This document shows positions 1 through 7,100 of a stretch of DNA of 13,730 nucleotides, one piece after another; within the stretch, counting starts at the first letter, position 1; the number at the start of each line of letters is the position of its first letter. Both the position numbers and the translations under genes were made by a program. Origin of the DNA: Bacteroidia bacterium (lineage in GTDB: Bacteria > Bacteroidota > Bacteroidia > Flavobacteriales > Flavobacteriaceae); the NCBI GenBank assembly GCA_030425715.1, contig JAUIAA010000025.1, positions 1-13,730 of the forward strand. Direction: 5' to 3'. The notes beneath the pieces were generated by a model. That model saw only the letters and a program-made list of their open reading frames with translations, did no database searches and had not been told where the DNA came from.

Positions 1-87
1 ACCAAAAACAAAACCTAAAATTCCACCAATTGGACCTCCAAAAGTCCAACCTAACCCTGCTCCTAACCATTTTGAAAAACTTGCCAT
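1..87 (-). CDS. DnaJ/TerB-like (DjlA-type) protein, N-terminal fragment
   Basis: Only the first 29 codons are in the window; the gene runs off the left edge. The translation begins MASFSKWLGAGLGW and continues with the glycine-rich stretch FGGPIGGILGFVFG. This opening resembles the N-terminal hydrophobic glycine-rich segment of flavobacterial TerB-domain/DnaJ-domain proteins related to the co-chaperone DjlA. In that family the segment precedes a TerB helical domain and a C-terminal J domain that stimulates DnaK. Neither domain is visible here, so the assignment rests on the N-terminus alone. The ATG at 85-87 is the natural start, with stop-rich AT sequence upstream. The gene is divergent from the bacilliredoxin gene and may share the 88-253 control region with it. 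Confidence 0.55.
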   Translation of the reverse strand, partial: MASFSKWLGAGLGWTFGGPIGGILGFVFG

Positions 88-109
88 ACTTCTTTTTATT
101 GAAAAAAAG

Positions 110-117
110 CAAATATA
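110..117 (-). promoter_or_regulatory. Candidate -7 element for the DnaJ/TerB-like gene
   Basis: On the minus strand this reads TATATTTG, an exact match to the Bacteroidota -7 consensus TAnnTTTG. It lies 22 nt before the ATG, giving a predicted leader of about 15 nt. No convincing -33 TTG is found at the usual spacing of about 19 nt, which lowers confidence. Confidence 0.4.
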
Positions 118-143
118 AAATAAGTCTTAAGATAAATACTTAT

Positions 144-212
144 GCAATCCTTAATGTTTTGTGAATATTTATTCGAAATACGATTTCAACCCACTTCATT
201 ACAAAGGATTGC
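144..212. repeat. Spaced 9-bp inverted repeat between divergent promoters
   Basis: GCAATCCTT at 144-152 is the exact reverse complement of AAGGATTGC at 204-212, with 51 bp between the arms. The right arm ends 1 bp before the -7 element of the bacilliredoxin gene, so a protein bound there would overlap the polymerase site. The wide spacing argues against a simple RNA hairpin. It could be a two-site operator or could be chance in AT-rich DNA. Confidence 0.35.
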
Positions 213-213
213 T

Positions 214-221
214 TATCTTTG
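214..221 (+). promoter_or_regulatory. Candidate -7 element for the bacilliredoxin gene
   Basis: TATCTTTG matches the Bacteroidota TAnnTTTG -7 consensus exactly and lies 32 nt before the ATG at 254. No clear TTG is present at the expected -33 spacing, so the call rests on the -7 box and its position. Confidence 0.45.
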
Positions 222-253
222 TACTTTAAAATTTAATTCTAAAAATTTACAAT

Positions 254-664
254 ATGTATCCAGAAGAAATAGTAAAACCAATGCGTCAAGAATTAGTAAA
301 TGCAGGGTTTGATGAATTACATACTGCTGATGAGGTGGAAACTACAATTGCAAAAGAAGGTACTACATTAGTAGTGGTAAACTCGGTATGTGGTTGTGCT
401 GCAGGTACCGCCAGACCAGGGGTAATTGCTTCTTTAGCTTTTGATAAAACTCCTAATAATTTAGCCACTGTTTTTGCAGGGGTTGATGCTGAAGCTACTG
501 CTAAAGCAAGAGAGAAAATGGTTCCTTTTCCTCCTTCTTCTCCATCTGTAGCTTTGTTTAAAGACGGGCAATTGGTGCACATGTTAGAGCGTCACCATAT
601 TGAAGGGAGATCTGCCGAAATGATTGCAGCAAATTTGGTGGGAGCTTATGAAGAGTTCTGTTAA
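254..664 (+). CDS. BrxA/BrxB-family bacilliredoxin
   Basis: This 136-residue protein matches the BrxA/BrxB (YphP/YqiW, DUF1094) family in length and architecture. It opens MYPEEIVKPMRQEL and has a thioredoxin-like fold containing the family's CGC active site, Cys46-Gly47-Cys48, within VNSVCGCAAGTARPG. The later segment PFPPSSPSVALFKDGQLVHMLERH is also typical of the family. In Firmicutes these cytosolic proteins remove bacillithiol from S-bacillithiolated proteins after oxidative stress, with the first Cys attacking the mixed disulfide. Bacillithiol synthesis genes also occur in Bacteroidota, so the same role is likely, but none are in this window. The start is supported by the conserved N-terminus and by a -7 element 32 nt upstream. 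An intrinsic terminator follows directly, so the gene is probably transcribed alone. BrxA and BrxB cannot be told apart by eye. Confidence 0.93.
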   Translation: MYPEEIVKPMRQELVNAGFDELHTADEVETTIAKEGTTLVVVNSVCGCAAGTARPGVIASLAFDKTPNNLATVFAGVDAEATAKAREKMVPFPPSSPSVALFKDGQLVHMLERHHIEGRSAEMIAANLVGAYEEFC

Positions 665-690
665 TCGGATTTTTAAAAATATTTAACAAG

Positions 691-718
691 AAACCTTTGC
701 TTTTGCAGAGGTTTTTTT
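691..718 (+). terminator. Intrinsic terminator after the bacilliredoxin gene
   Basis: AAACCTTTGC (691-700) pairs with GCAGAGGTTT (705-714) in a 10-bp stem containing one G-T wobble, with a four-base TTTT loop. A run of T residues follows. It lies 26 nt after the stop codon and 10 nt before the next start. Confidence 0.85.
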
Positions 719-728
719 ATTTTGCCTT

Positions 729-1388
729 ATGGATAAAAATCAAATCATTGCCAAAACCATAGATTTTGTAAAAGAAACTTTAAAAGATGCCGAAGGAGGA
801 CACGATTGGTTCCATATAGAAAGGGTTTGGAAAAATGCAAAACTGATTGCAAAAAACGAAGATGTAGATCTTTTTATTGTAGAATTAGGTGCACTTTTAC
901 ACGATATAGCAGATGCTAAATTTTACAATGGTGATGAAACTATTGGTCCAAAAAAAGCAAGTATTTTTTTAAAAAATTTGAATGTTGAGCCTAAAATTAT
1001 TGCACATGTTGCAAATATTATTCAATTCATTTCTTATAAAGCAAGCCTAGATACAACTGCAATAAAATTTAACTCCAAAGAATTAGAAGTTGTGCAAGAT
1101 GCAGATCGGTTAGATGCGATAGGAGCCATTGGAATTGCTCGTGCATTTAATTATGGTGGGTTTAAAAACAGAGCATTGTACAATCCTGAAATTAAACCAA
1201 TTAAACATTTAGATAAAAATACTTATAAAAAAAGTGATGCTCCAACCATCAATCATTTTTACGAAAAACTATTATTGCTAAAAGATAAAATGAATACCAA
1301 AACAGGTAAAAAATTAGCCATTTCAAGACATCGATTTATGGAAACCTATTTATCTCAATTTTACAATGAATGGGAGGGAAATCAATAA
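729..1388 (+). CDS. HD-domain phosphohydrolase (YedJ/YpgQ-like)
   Basis: This 219-residue soluble protein has the HD-superfamily metal-binding pattern. His29 lies in GHDWFHIERVW, the HD doublet His58-Asp59 in GALLHDIAD, and Asp124 in VVQDADRLDAIGAIGIARAF, with Asp126 close by. These are the divalent-metal ligands of the superfamily. The pattern and length fit the YedJ/YpgQ group of small HD hydrolases; B. subtilis YpgQ has been described as a nucleoside triphosphate pyrophosphohydrolase. The exact substrate here cannot be read from sequence. The start at 729 fits the family N-terminus, with the GHDWFH motif about 25 residues in. It begins 10 nt after the upstream terminator T-tract, so it needs its own promoter or read-through; no good -7 box was found. 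Its stop codon overlaps the base of the downstream terminator by two bases. Confidence 0.88.
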   Translation: MDKNQIIAKTIDFVKETLKDAEGGHDWFHIERVWKNAKLIAKNEDVDLFIVELGALLHDIADAKFYNGDETIGPKKASIFLKNLNVEPKIIAHVANIIQFISYKASLDTTAIKFNSKELEVVQDADRLDAIGAIGIARAFNYGGFKNRALYNPEIKPIKHLDKNTYKKSDAPTINHFYEKLLLLKDKMNTKTGKKLAISRHRFMETYLSQFYNEWEGNQ

Positions 1389-1427
1389 AAAAGAAAACCA
1401 AATTTTAAAAATTTGGTTTTCTTTTTT
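1387..1427. terminator. Bidirectional intrinsic terminator between convergent genes
   Basis: The arms 1387-1404 and 1410-1427 form a perfect 18-bp inverted repeat (core AGAAAACCAAATT / AATTTGGTTTTCT) with a 5-base TTAAA spacer. Both ends are A/T runs, so a T-tract follows the stem on either strand. It serves the rightward HD gene and the leftward enoyl-CoA hydratase gene. The stop codon of the hydratase (1405-1407) lies in the spacer, and one arm encodes its last six residues. Confidence 0.9.
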
Positions 1428-2178
1428 CTAAAAATGCCGTAGTACCTTCTATAAAGTCCTCCGTGCCAAAGCAGTTTCCAAACTCTTTAACTTCCACTTC
1501 AAAACCATTAACACCATCTTCAAAATTTGCGTTTACCGCTTTTATCGCAGCACTAATTGCTGTTGAAGAGTTTCTCGATATTTTTTCTGCTATCTCTTTA
1601 CAAAAGGGTAATAATGTTTCTATATCTACTACATGGTTTACCAAACCATATTTTTTAGCTTCATCGGCATCCATCATCCCTGCGGTCATAATCATTTCCA
1701 TCGCTTTACCTTTTCCAACCAATTGAGGTAACCTTTGAGTTCCACCATAACCAGGGATTACCCCTAATGAAACTTCTGGTAACCCCATTTTTGCATTGGC
1801 ACTCGCTACTCTAAAATGGCAAGCCATGGCCAATTCCAATCCGCCTCCAAGCGCAAAACCATTTACAGCAGCAATTACTGGAATGCTTAAGCTTTCAACC
1901 AAATCAAACAATGTTTCTTGTCCTTTTTTTGCTAAAAGTTCTCCTTGTGCAACATCAAAATCAGCAAATTCAGAAATATCGGCACCAGCAACAAAAGCTT
2001 TTGTTCCACTTCCTGTGATGATGATAACTCTAATGTTTTCATCCACTTCTAATTGGCTTATTGCTTTACTTAACTCGCTAATGGTATCGCGATTTAATGC
2101 ATTTAACTTTTTTGGGCGGTTGATTATGATGGCGGCAATATGATCTGTCAAATCAACCAATATATTTTCAAAATTCAT
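1405..2178 (-). CDS. Enoyl-CoA hydratase/isomerase family protein (crotonase)
   Basis: This 257-residue cytosolic protein has the full length and motifs of the crotonase fold. The first oxyanion-hole segment is AFVAGADISEF (61-71), and the second is NGFALGGGLELAMACH (106-121). Both glutamates used by true hydratases are present: Glu115 in GGGLELAMAC and Glu135 in GLPEVSLGVIPGYGGTQRL. This supports hydration of trans-2-enoyl-CoA to 3-hydroxyacyl-CoA in fatty acid or related acyl-CoA degradation, rather than isomerase-only activity. Chain-length or pathway specificity cannot be inferred, so crotonyl-CoA hydratase and phenylacetate-type hydratase both remain possible. It starts 12 nt after the stop of the sensor kinase and is probably cotranscribed with it. 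Its C-terminal codons form part of the shared terminator. Confidence 0.93.
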   Translation of the reverse strand: MNFENILVDLTDHIAAIIINRPKKLNALNRDTISELSKAISQLEVDENIRVIIITGSGTKAFVAGADISEFADFDVAQGELLAKKGQETLFDLVESLSIPVIAAVNGFALGGGLELAMACHFRVASANAKMGLPEVSLGVIPGYGGTQRLPQLVGKGKAMEMIMTAGMMDADEAKKYGLVNHVVDIETLLPFCKEIAEKISRNSSTAISAAIKAVNANFEDGVNGFEVEVKEFGNCFGTEDFIEGTTAFLEKRKPNF

Positions 2179-2190
2179 GATTAACTATTT

Positions 2191-3648
2191 TTAGTTCTTA
2201 GGCAAAGTTACAGTAAAATAAGAACCTTTTCCTTCTTCCGATTCAAAATAAACTTCGCCATTATTTGCTTCAATCATACTTTTTACCATGGACAAGCCCA
2301 AGCCCATTCCACTTGTTTTTGTAGTAAATTTAGGTTCAAAAACCTTAGTAGCATCTTCTTTAGAAATACCTACACCATTATCGTCTATTTCAATCGTCAC
2401 AAAGTTTAAGCTGTCTAAAACTCTAACTTCAACTTTTGGGTTTTCCTCTGCTTTAACCGCTCTAAGTGCATTGGTAATTAAATTGGTAACAATTCTGGTA
2501 AGTTGTACTTTATCTAAACTTGCAAAAATTTCTTTCTTTTCTGGATAGTAAAAAATATATGGTTCTTGAAAGATATCTAACGCGAGTTTCACCTCTTCCA
2601 CAACATTTAAATTTTCTTTTCTCGGGTAAGGCATTTGGGCAAAGTTTGAAAATGCCGAAGCAATAGAACTCATGGTATCAATTTGTTGTATTAACGATTG
2701 GCAAAATTCTTTCAATTTATCTTTAATATCTGGGCTAGTAGGATCGAACCTATGTTCAAAACTTTGCACCGTTAATCGCATGGGTGTTAACGGATTTTTA
2801 ATTTCGTGGGCAACTTGCTTTGCCATTTCTTTCCATGCGTGTTTTCTTTCTACTTGCGCTATTTTTATAGCACTTTCTTCTAGCTGATCTACCATTTTAT
2901 TATAGGAGTTTACCAACCCAAAAATTTCAAAACTAGCATCTTCAAGCTTAATTTTTTCATTGGGTTTATCCAAATCTGTTTGCTGCATTCTCCTACTTAC
3001 GGATTCTATAGATTTGGTAATATACTTAGACAAAAAGTAAGCAATAATAATGGCAATAAGTAAAATCAAAATATAAACCAGACTTAATCTTTCTAAAAAT
3101 TCCTTTAACTCTTCATCCTGAAAAGAATTGTCCTGTAAATAAGGTACGCCAATAATTCCAATAGGTTTGAATTTCTTATCTACTATATAAGAATAAGATG
3201 ATCTGAATTTTTTGCCATCTGGTGCAATTTTAGGTAAAACCATCCTATGGTTCGAATTATTACGAATTTTATTCAATATATCAACAGATAGATTGTTATC
3301 AATCGTATCTCTGCCAAATCTTGCATGAGAACTACGTAACAATTTTCCTTCTAAATCATAAATATTAATATCTAGATTGTGGATATCAGAAATTTCGTTT
3401 AGTTTATTATTTAAAATAATTGGTAAATAATAAGTGCCAATGGGTAGATCTTTTTGTCTACTTAACTCATAAGAAATAGAAGATTTTATTGCTTCCTCTT
3501 TTCGCTCCAATCTGTTAACATGATAATCTTCGGCCTGTTCATTGTACTGATAAATGGTAATAGATGCTATTAAAATGGAAGCAACTACCACCAAAAAAAT
3601 CATGGAAATAAAAATTCTATTCCTTAAAGAAAACCTTCTGTTTGGCAT
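2191..3648 (-). CDS. Orphan NtrY-like membrane sensor histidine kinase
   Basis: This 485-residue protein has a classical sensor layout. A first transmembrane helix lies at about 12-33, an extracytoplasmic sensor domain at about 35-187 (containing DINIYDLEGKLLRSS, reminiscent of Cache/PAS-like folds), a second helix at about 189-207 and a HAMP linker at about 207-262. The HisKA dimerisation helix carries the phosphorylatable His281 in HEIKNPLTPMRL, a sequence typical of NtrY-like kinases. The ATPase domain has the N box around Asn389/Asn393, DDNGVGI at 422-428, FEPKFTTK at 438-444 and GMGLGLS at 447-453. All catalytic motifs look intact. No response regulator is encoded in the window, so the partner and signal are unknown. 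It lies 59 nt after trpA and 12 nt before the hydratase gene, on the same strand. No strong terminator or promoter was found before it, so trp read-through is possible. Confidence 0.92.
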   Translation of the reverse strand: MPNRRFSLRNRIFISMIFLVVVASILIASITIYQYNEQAEDYHVNRLERKEEAIKSSISYELSRQKDLPIGTYYLPIILNNKLNEISDIHNLDINIYDLEGKLLRSSHARFGRDTIDNNLSVDILNKIRNNSNHRMVLPKIAPDGKKFRSSYSYIVDKKFKPIGIIGVPYLQDNSFQDEELKEFLERLSLVYILILLIAIIIAYFLSKYITKSIESVSRRMQQTDLDKPNEKIKLEDASFEIFGLVNSYNKMVDQLEESAIKIAQVERKHAWKEMAKQVAHEIKNPLTPMRLTVQSFEHRFDPTSPDIKDKLKEFCQSLIQQIDTMSSIASAFSNFAQMPYPRKENLNVVEEVKLALDIFQEPYIFYYPEKKEIFASLDKVQLTRIVTNLITNALRAVKAEENPKVEVRVLDSLNFVTIEIDDNGVGISKEDATKVFEPKFTTKTSGMGLGLSMVKSMIEANNGEVYFESEEGKGSYFTVTLPKN

Positions 3649-3707
3649 ATCACAAATTAATTCTAAAAGCTAAATTTATTGAAAATAAGCAAGAATCTTA
3701 CCAAAAA

Positions 3708-4472
3708 TTATTTTAATATTCCATCGATAAATTTTGGGATGGAGGTTATTGGGTTTTCTTTTATAAATTTAACAAATGCCGAACCAACAATGGCTCCACT
3801 CGAAAATTGTGTTGCTGCTTCAAAAGTTGCTTTATTAGAAATGCCAAAACCTACTATTTGTGGCGTTTTTAAATTCATGTTCGCAATGCGTTTAAAGTAA
3901 TTTTGCTGCACATCACCAAACTCATTTTTAGCTCCGGTAGTACTAGCAGAACTCACCATATAGATAAATCCTTCAGAAATTGAATCGATAAATCGAATGC
4001 GTTTTTCAGTGGTTTGTGGCGTAATTAAAAATACGTTTTGCAATTGGTATTTTTTAAATATACTTGCATAATTTTCATGGTAAACATCTACTGGTAGGTC
4101 TGGTATAATTAATCCATCAATTCCAATTTCAGCACATTTCTTACAAAATTTTTCCACGCCATATTGAAAAATCGGATTTAAATACCCCATAATTAATAAT
4201 GGGATTTTTACGCTTTCGCGGATATTTTTAAGTTGATCAAAAAGTATTTCCGTAGTCATTCCATTTTGGAGTGCTTCCGTGCTACTTTCCTGTATCACAG
4301 GCCCATCTGCTAAAGGGTCTGAAAAAGGCAATCCTATTTCAATCATGTCCACTCCAGATTTTTCTAATGTCTCAATTATAGAACTCGTACTATTCAATTC
4401 TGGATATCCTGCTGAAAAGTAAATAGATAGCAATTTTTTATTTTCTTGTAGTTTAGAAGTGATCCTATTCAT
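3708..4472 (-). CDS. trpA: Tryptophan synthase alpha chain
   Basis: This 254-residue TIM-barrel protein cleaves indole-3-glycerol phosphate to indole and glyceraldehyde 3-phosphate, passing indole to TrpB in the alpha2-beta2 complex. The catalytic acids are Glu46 and Asp57 in MIEIGLPFSDPLADGP, spaced as Glu49 and Asp60 are in the Salmonella enzyme. The loop PDLPVDVY and the phosphate-binding segment GAIVGSAFVK (226-235) are also present. Length is slightly below the roughly 268 residues of enterobacterial TrpA, which is normal for Bacteroidota. It starts 2 nt after trpB, which suggests translational coupling and balanced subunit synthesis. It is the last trp gene of the cluster, and no hairpin follows it. 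Confidence 0.97.
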   Translation of the reverse strand: MNRITSKLQENKKLLSIYFSAGYPELNSTSSIIETLEKSGVDMIEIGLPFSDPLADGPVIQESSTEALQNGMTTEILFDQLKNIRESVKIPLLIMGYLNPIFQYGVEKFCKKCAEIGIDGLIIPDLPVDVYHENYASIFKKYQLQNVFLITPQTTEKRIRFIDSISEGFIYMVSSASTTGAKNEFGDVQQNYFKRIANMNLKTPQIVGFGISNKATFEAATQFSSGAIVGSAFVKFIKENPITSIPKFIDGILK

Positions 4473-4474
4473 TT

Positions 4475-5683
4475 TTACAATTTAAAATAATCAATATATG
4501 TGTTTAAATCTTTGTCGCCTCTACCCGATAAATTAACTACCACAATATCAGAAGGCTTAAATTCTTTCTTTTTCAAAATTGCCAAGGCATGAGCCGATTC
4601 AATTGCTGGAATGATACCTTCCAATTTACACAACTCTAAGCCCGCTTGCATTGCTTCATTATCTGTAGCATTTAAAAAAGTAGCTCTTTTACTATTAAAA
4701 AGATGTGCATGTTGTGGCCCAACCCCAGGGTAATCCAATCCAGCCGAAATAGAGTATGGCTCTGTTATTTGACCATCTTCGGTTTGCATTAATAAGGTTC
4801 TACTGCCATGAATAATTCCATCTTTTCCTAAAATACTTGTCGCAGCAGATTCTCCTGAGTACACGCCTTTTCCTGCGGCTTCCACCGCAATTAATTGCAC
4901 ATCTTCATTTTCTAAATAGTGGTAAAATGCTCCAGAAGCATTACTTCCTCCACCCACACAGGCCACTATATAATCTGGGTTTTCTGTATTTTCATGCGCT
5001 TTCAATTGCCATTTGATTTCTTCAGAAATAATAGACTGAAATCTAGCTACCATGTCTGGATATGGGTGAAAACCTACTACCGAACCAATAATATAATGGG
5101 TATCTACTGGGTTGTTAATCCAGGCTCTAATCGCTTCATTTGTAGCATCTTTTAAGGTTTTACTTCCTGAAATGGCTGGAACCACATTTGCTCCTAACAT
5201 TTTCATTCTTGCCACATTTGGTGCTTGACGGGCAATATCTATTTCGCCCATATAAACCGTACAATCCAAGCCTGCCAAGGCACATACGGTTGCTGTAGCA
5301 ACACCATGCTGACCTGCACCAGTTTCGGCAATGATTCTCTTCTTTCCAAGTCTTTGCGCCAATAAAATTTGTCCAATAGTATTGTTGATTTTATGTGCAC
5401 CTGTATGGTTTAAATCTTCTCGTTTTAAATAAATTTTTGTATTGTATTTTTCTGAGAGTCTTTTTGCAAAATACAAAGGCGATGGCCTACCAACATAATC
5501 TTTTAACAGGGCATTGAACTCCTTTTTAAAGGAAGAGTCTTCCATAATTTTTAAATAATTCTGCTGTAACTCCTCCATATTTGGATAGAGCATTTCTGGC
5601 ACGAATGACCCTCCAAACTTGCCGTAATATCCTTTTTGATCTGCGTGATAGTTCGATTTCATTTTATCAGTTTCAGATTTCAT
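4475..5683 (-). CDS. trpB: Tryptophan synthase beta chain
   Basis: This PLP-dependent enzyme joins indole and serine to give tryptophan. Numbered from the first Met, the PLP Schiff-base lysine is Lys98 in LNHTGAHKINN, the catalytic glutamate is Glu120 in AETGAGQHG, and the phosphate-binding glycine loop is GGGSNASG at 244-251. The 22-residue Lys-Glu spacing equals that of Salmonella TrpB (Lys87, Glu109). The reported 402-residue start overlaps trpF by 11 bp. A second in-frame ATG at 5660-5662 (Met8, then KSNYHADQKGYYG) would give 395 residues and no overlap. It fits the usual flavobacterial N-terminus equally well, so the start is unresolved. The sequence looks like TrpB1, the canonical TrpA-partnered type. 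Confidence 0.97.
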   Translation of the reverse strand: MKSETDKMKSNYHADQKGYYGKFGGSFVPEMLYPNMEELQQNYLKIMEDSSFKKEFNALLKDYVGRPSPLYFAKRLSEKYNTKIYLKREDLNHTGAHKINNTIGQILLAQRLGKKRIIAETGAGQHGVATATVCALAGLDCTVYMGEIDIARQAPNVARMKMLGANVVPAISGSKTLKDATNEAIRAWINNPVDTHYIIGSVVGFHPYPDMVARFQSIISEEIKWQLKAHENTENPDYIVACVGGGSNASGAFYHYLENEDVQLIAVEAAGKGVYSGESAATSILGKDGIIHGSRTLLMQTEDGQITEPYSISAGLDYPGVGPQHAHLFNSKRATFLNATDNEAMQAGLELCKLEGIIPAIESAHALAILKKKEFKPSDIVVVNLSGRGDKDLNTYIDYFKL

Positions 5684-6311
5684 TTTTAATAATTTCTTGT
5701 TGAAAAGTTTTTAACTCTTCTATATTTTTTAATCCTGGTTCGATTTCAAATCTACTGTTCACATCTATGGCAACACAGTTTTTAGCATAATCTTGTTGTA
5801 GAAAATTCTTTAATTTATCTACTTCATCTAACCCAATTCCACCACTTAAAAAATAAGGTTTTTGACTTTTATTTTCTTTTAATATTCCCCAATTAAAGGT
5901 AATTCCATTTCCTCCTTTTTCTTTCCCTTTGGTATCAAATAAATAGAAATCGCATACGGTATCATACTTTTTTAAAACCTCAAAATCAAAAGAGGTGCCC
6001 ACTGAAAACACTTTTATAATTTCTGTTTGCTTTTGAAAAGTCTCTTTTAATTCTTTACAATAATCCACACTTTCTTCGCCATGTAATTGTATGGCTTGTA
6101 AATCATATTTTACTAATTTACGTAATACCTCCTCTTTAGTTTCATTTACAAACACACCTGTTTTCTTTATTTTATTTGGCAAAGCAGGAATCTCTCCAAC
6201 ATAATTTCTTTTTGATTTATCATAAAATATAAACCCCAAATAATCAGGTTCTAATTGCACTAGTTCCTTTATATTCTCGCTGTATTGCATGCCACAAACC
6301 TTAAGTTTCAT
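5673..6311 (-). CDS. trpF: Phosphoribosylanthranilate isomerase
   Basis: This 212-residue TIM barrel catalyses the Amadori rearrangement of phosphoribosylanthranilate to CdRP, the step between TrpD and TrpC. The catalytic general base is Cys7 in KLKVCGM, and the general acid is Asp126 in YLFDTKG. Other family segments are IQLHGEE (75-81), the glycine-rich GNGITFNW, LSGGIG (155-160) and the C-terminal phosphate site. That last site reads AIDVNSRFE (181-189), where many bacteria have a VDVSSGVE-type sequence, so the usual Gly is an Arg. This is a divergent but not clearly inactivating change. The gene is separate from trpC, unlike the enterobacterial fusion. It starts 4 nt after trpC and overlaps trpB by 11 bp if trpB uses its first ATG. 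Confidence 0.95.
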   Translation of the reverse strand: MKLKVCGMQYSENIKELVQLEPDYLGFIFYDKSKRNYVGEIPALPNKIKKTGVFVNETKEEVLRKLVKYDLQAIQLHGEESVDYCKELKETFQKQTEIIKVFSVGTSFDFEVLKKYDTVCDFYLFDTKGKEKGGNGITFNWGILKENKSQKPYFLSGGIGLDEVDKLKNFLQQDYAKNCVAIDVNSRFEIEPGLKNIEELKTFQQEIIKNEI

Positions 6312-6315
6312 AAAC

Positions 6316-7098
6316 CTAATTTTTTAGTTCATTCATAAAATCCGTTACCGCAATTTCTGGATTTTCTGTTTTCATAAAATTTTCTCCAATCAAAAACCCT
6401 TGATAACCAAACTCTTTTAATTCTTTAATGGTGGTAACCGAGCTAATACCACTTTCTGATATTTTTACTTTATCCTTGCTTATTTTTACAGCCAGTTCTT
6501 TGCTTGTATCCAAAGAAACTTCAAATGTTTTTAAATTTCTATTGTTAACCCCTACCATATCTACGTAAGTAAGATTAGATTTATCTAACTCTTCCAAATT
6601 ATGGACTTCTAGCAAAACCTCTAAACCTAATTGTTGTGCAAATTTTGAAAAATGTAAAATTTCTTCAGCACTCAAAACAGCTGCAATGAGCAAAATTGCA
6701 TCTGAGCCAAAAGCCTTTGCTTCATAAATTTGGTACGTATCAACTATAAATTCCTTGCGTAAAATTGGAATAGAAATTGTATTTCTAGCCTGCATTAAAT
6801 CTTCTAAAGCACCTCCAAAATACTTGGTATCTGCTAAAATGGATACGCCCGAAACTTTGGCATTCTCATAAGCTTTTACCACATTAATTACCGTACTTTT
6901 TTGGTTGATTACTTGTTTAGATGGAGACCTTCTTTTAAATTCTGCAATAATTCCTGTTCCGTTTTTTATGCTTTCAGATAGTGAAAATGTATCTCTTGCA
7001 AACAATGGTAATTTTTGTAAAGATTCAATAGGAAGTGCTATTTTTTTTGCAGCTATTTCTTTGTGTTTATCAATTACTATTTTATCTAAAATATTCAT
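6316..7098 (-). CDS. trpC: Indole-3-glycerol phosphate synthase
   Basis: This 260-residue monofunctional TIM barrel decarboxylates and cyclises CdRP to indole-3-glycerol phosphate. The active-site set known from the Sulfolobus enzyme is complete: Glu53 and Lys55 in AEFKRRSPS, Lys115 in LRKEFIVD, Glu164 in LLEVHN, Asn185 in GVNNRNL, and Ser216 in ISESGI. The N-terminal extension (MNILDKIVIDKHKEI) is the typical helix that covers the barrel. It lies 2 nt after trpD and 4 nt before trpF, in the middle of the trp operon. Confidence 0.97.
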   Translation of the reverse strand: MNILDKIVIDKHKEIAAKKIALPIESLQKLPLFARDTFSLSESIKNGTGIIAEFKRRSPSKQVINQKSTVINVVKAYENAKVSGVSILADTKYFGGALEDLMQARNTISIPILRKEFIVDTYQIYEAKAFGSDAILLIAAVLSAEEILHFSKFAQQLGLEVLLEVHNLEELDKSNLTYVDMVGVNNRNLKTFEVSLDTSKELAVKISKDKVKISESGISSVTTIKELKEFGYQGFLIGENFMKTENPEIAVTDFMNELKN

Positions 7099-7100
7099 GG

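Noticed and set aside
286..582. 98-codon open frame on the minus strand
   Set aside because: It is antisense to the bacilliredoxin gene and shows no family motif; it mirrors the real gene's codons.
718..724. TATTTTG before the HD gene as a -7 box
   Set aside because: It is one base shorter than TAnnTTTG and only 4 nt from the ATG; it is more likely the T-tract of the preceding terminator.
3671..3704. Possible promoter for the histidine kinase (TAAATTTA with an upstream TTG on the minus strand)
   Set aside because: The -7 box lacks the conserved final G and the TTG is 23 nt away rather than about 19, so it is too weak to list as a feature.
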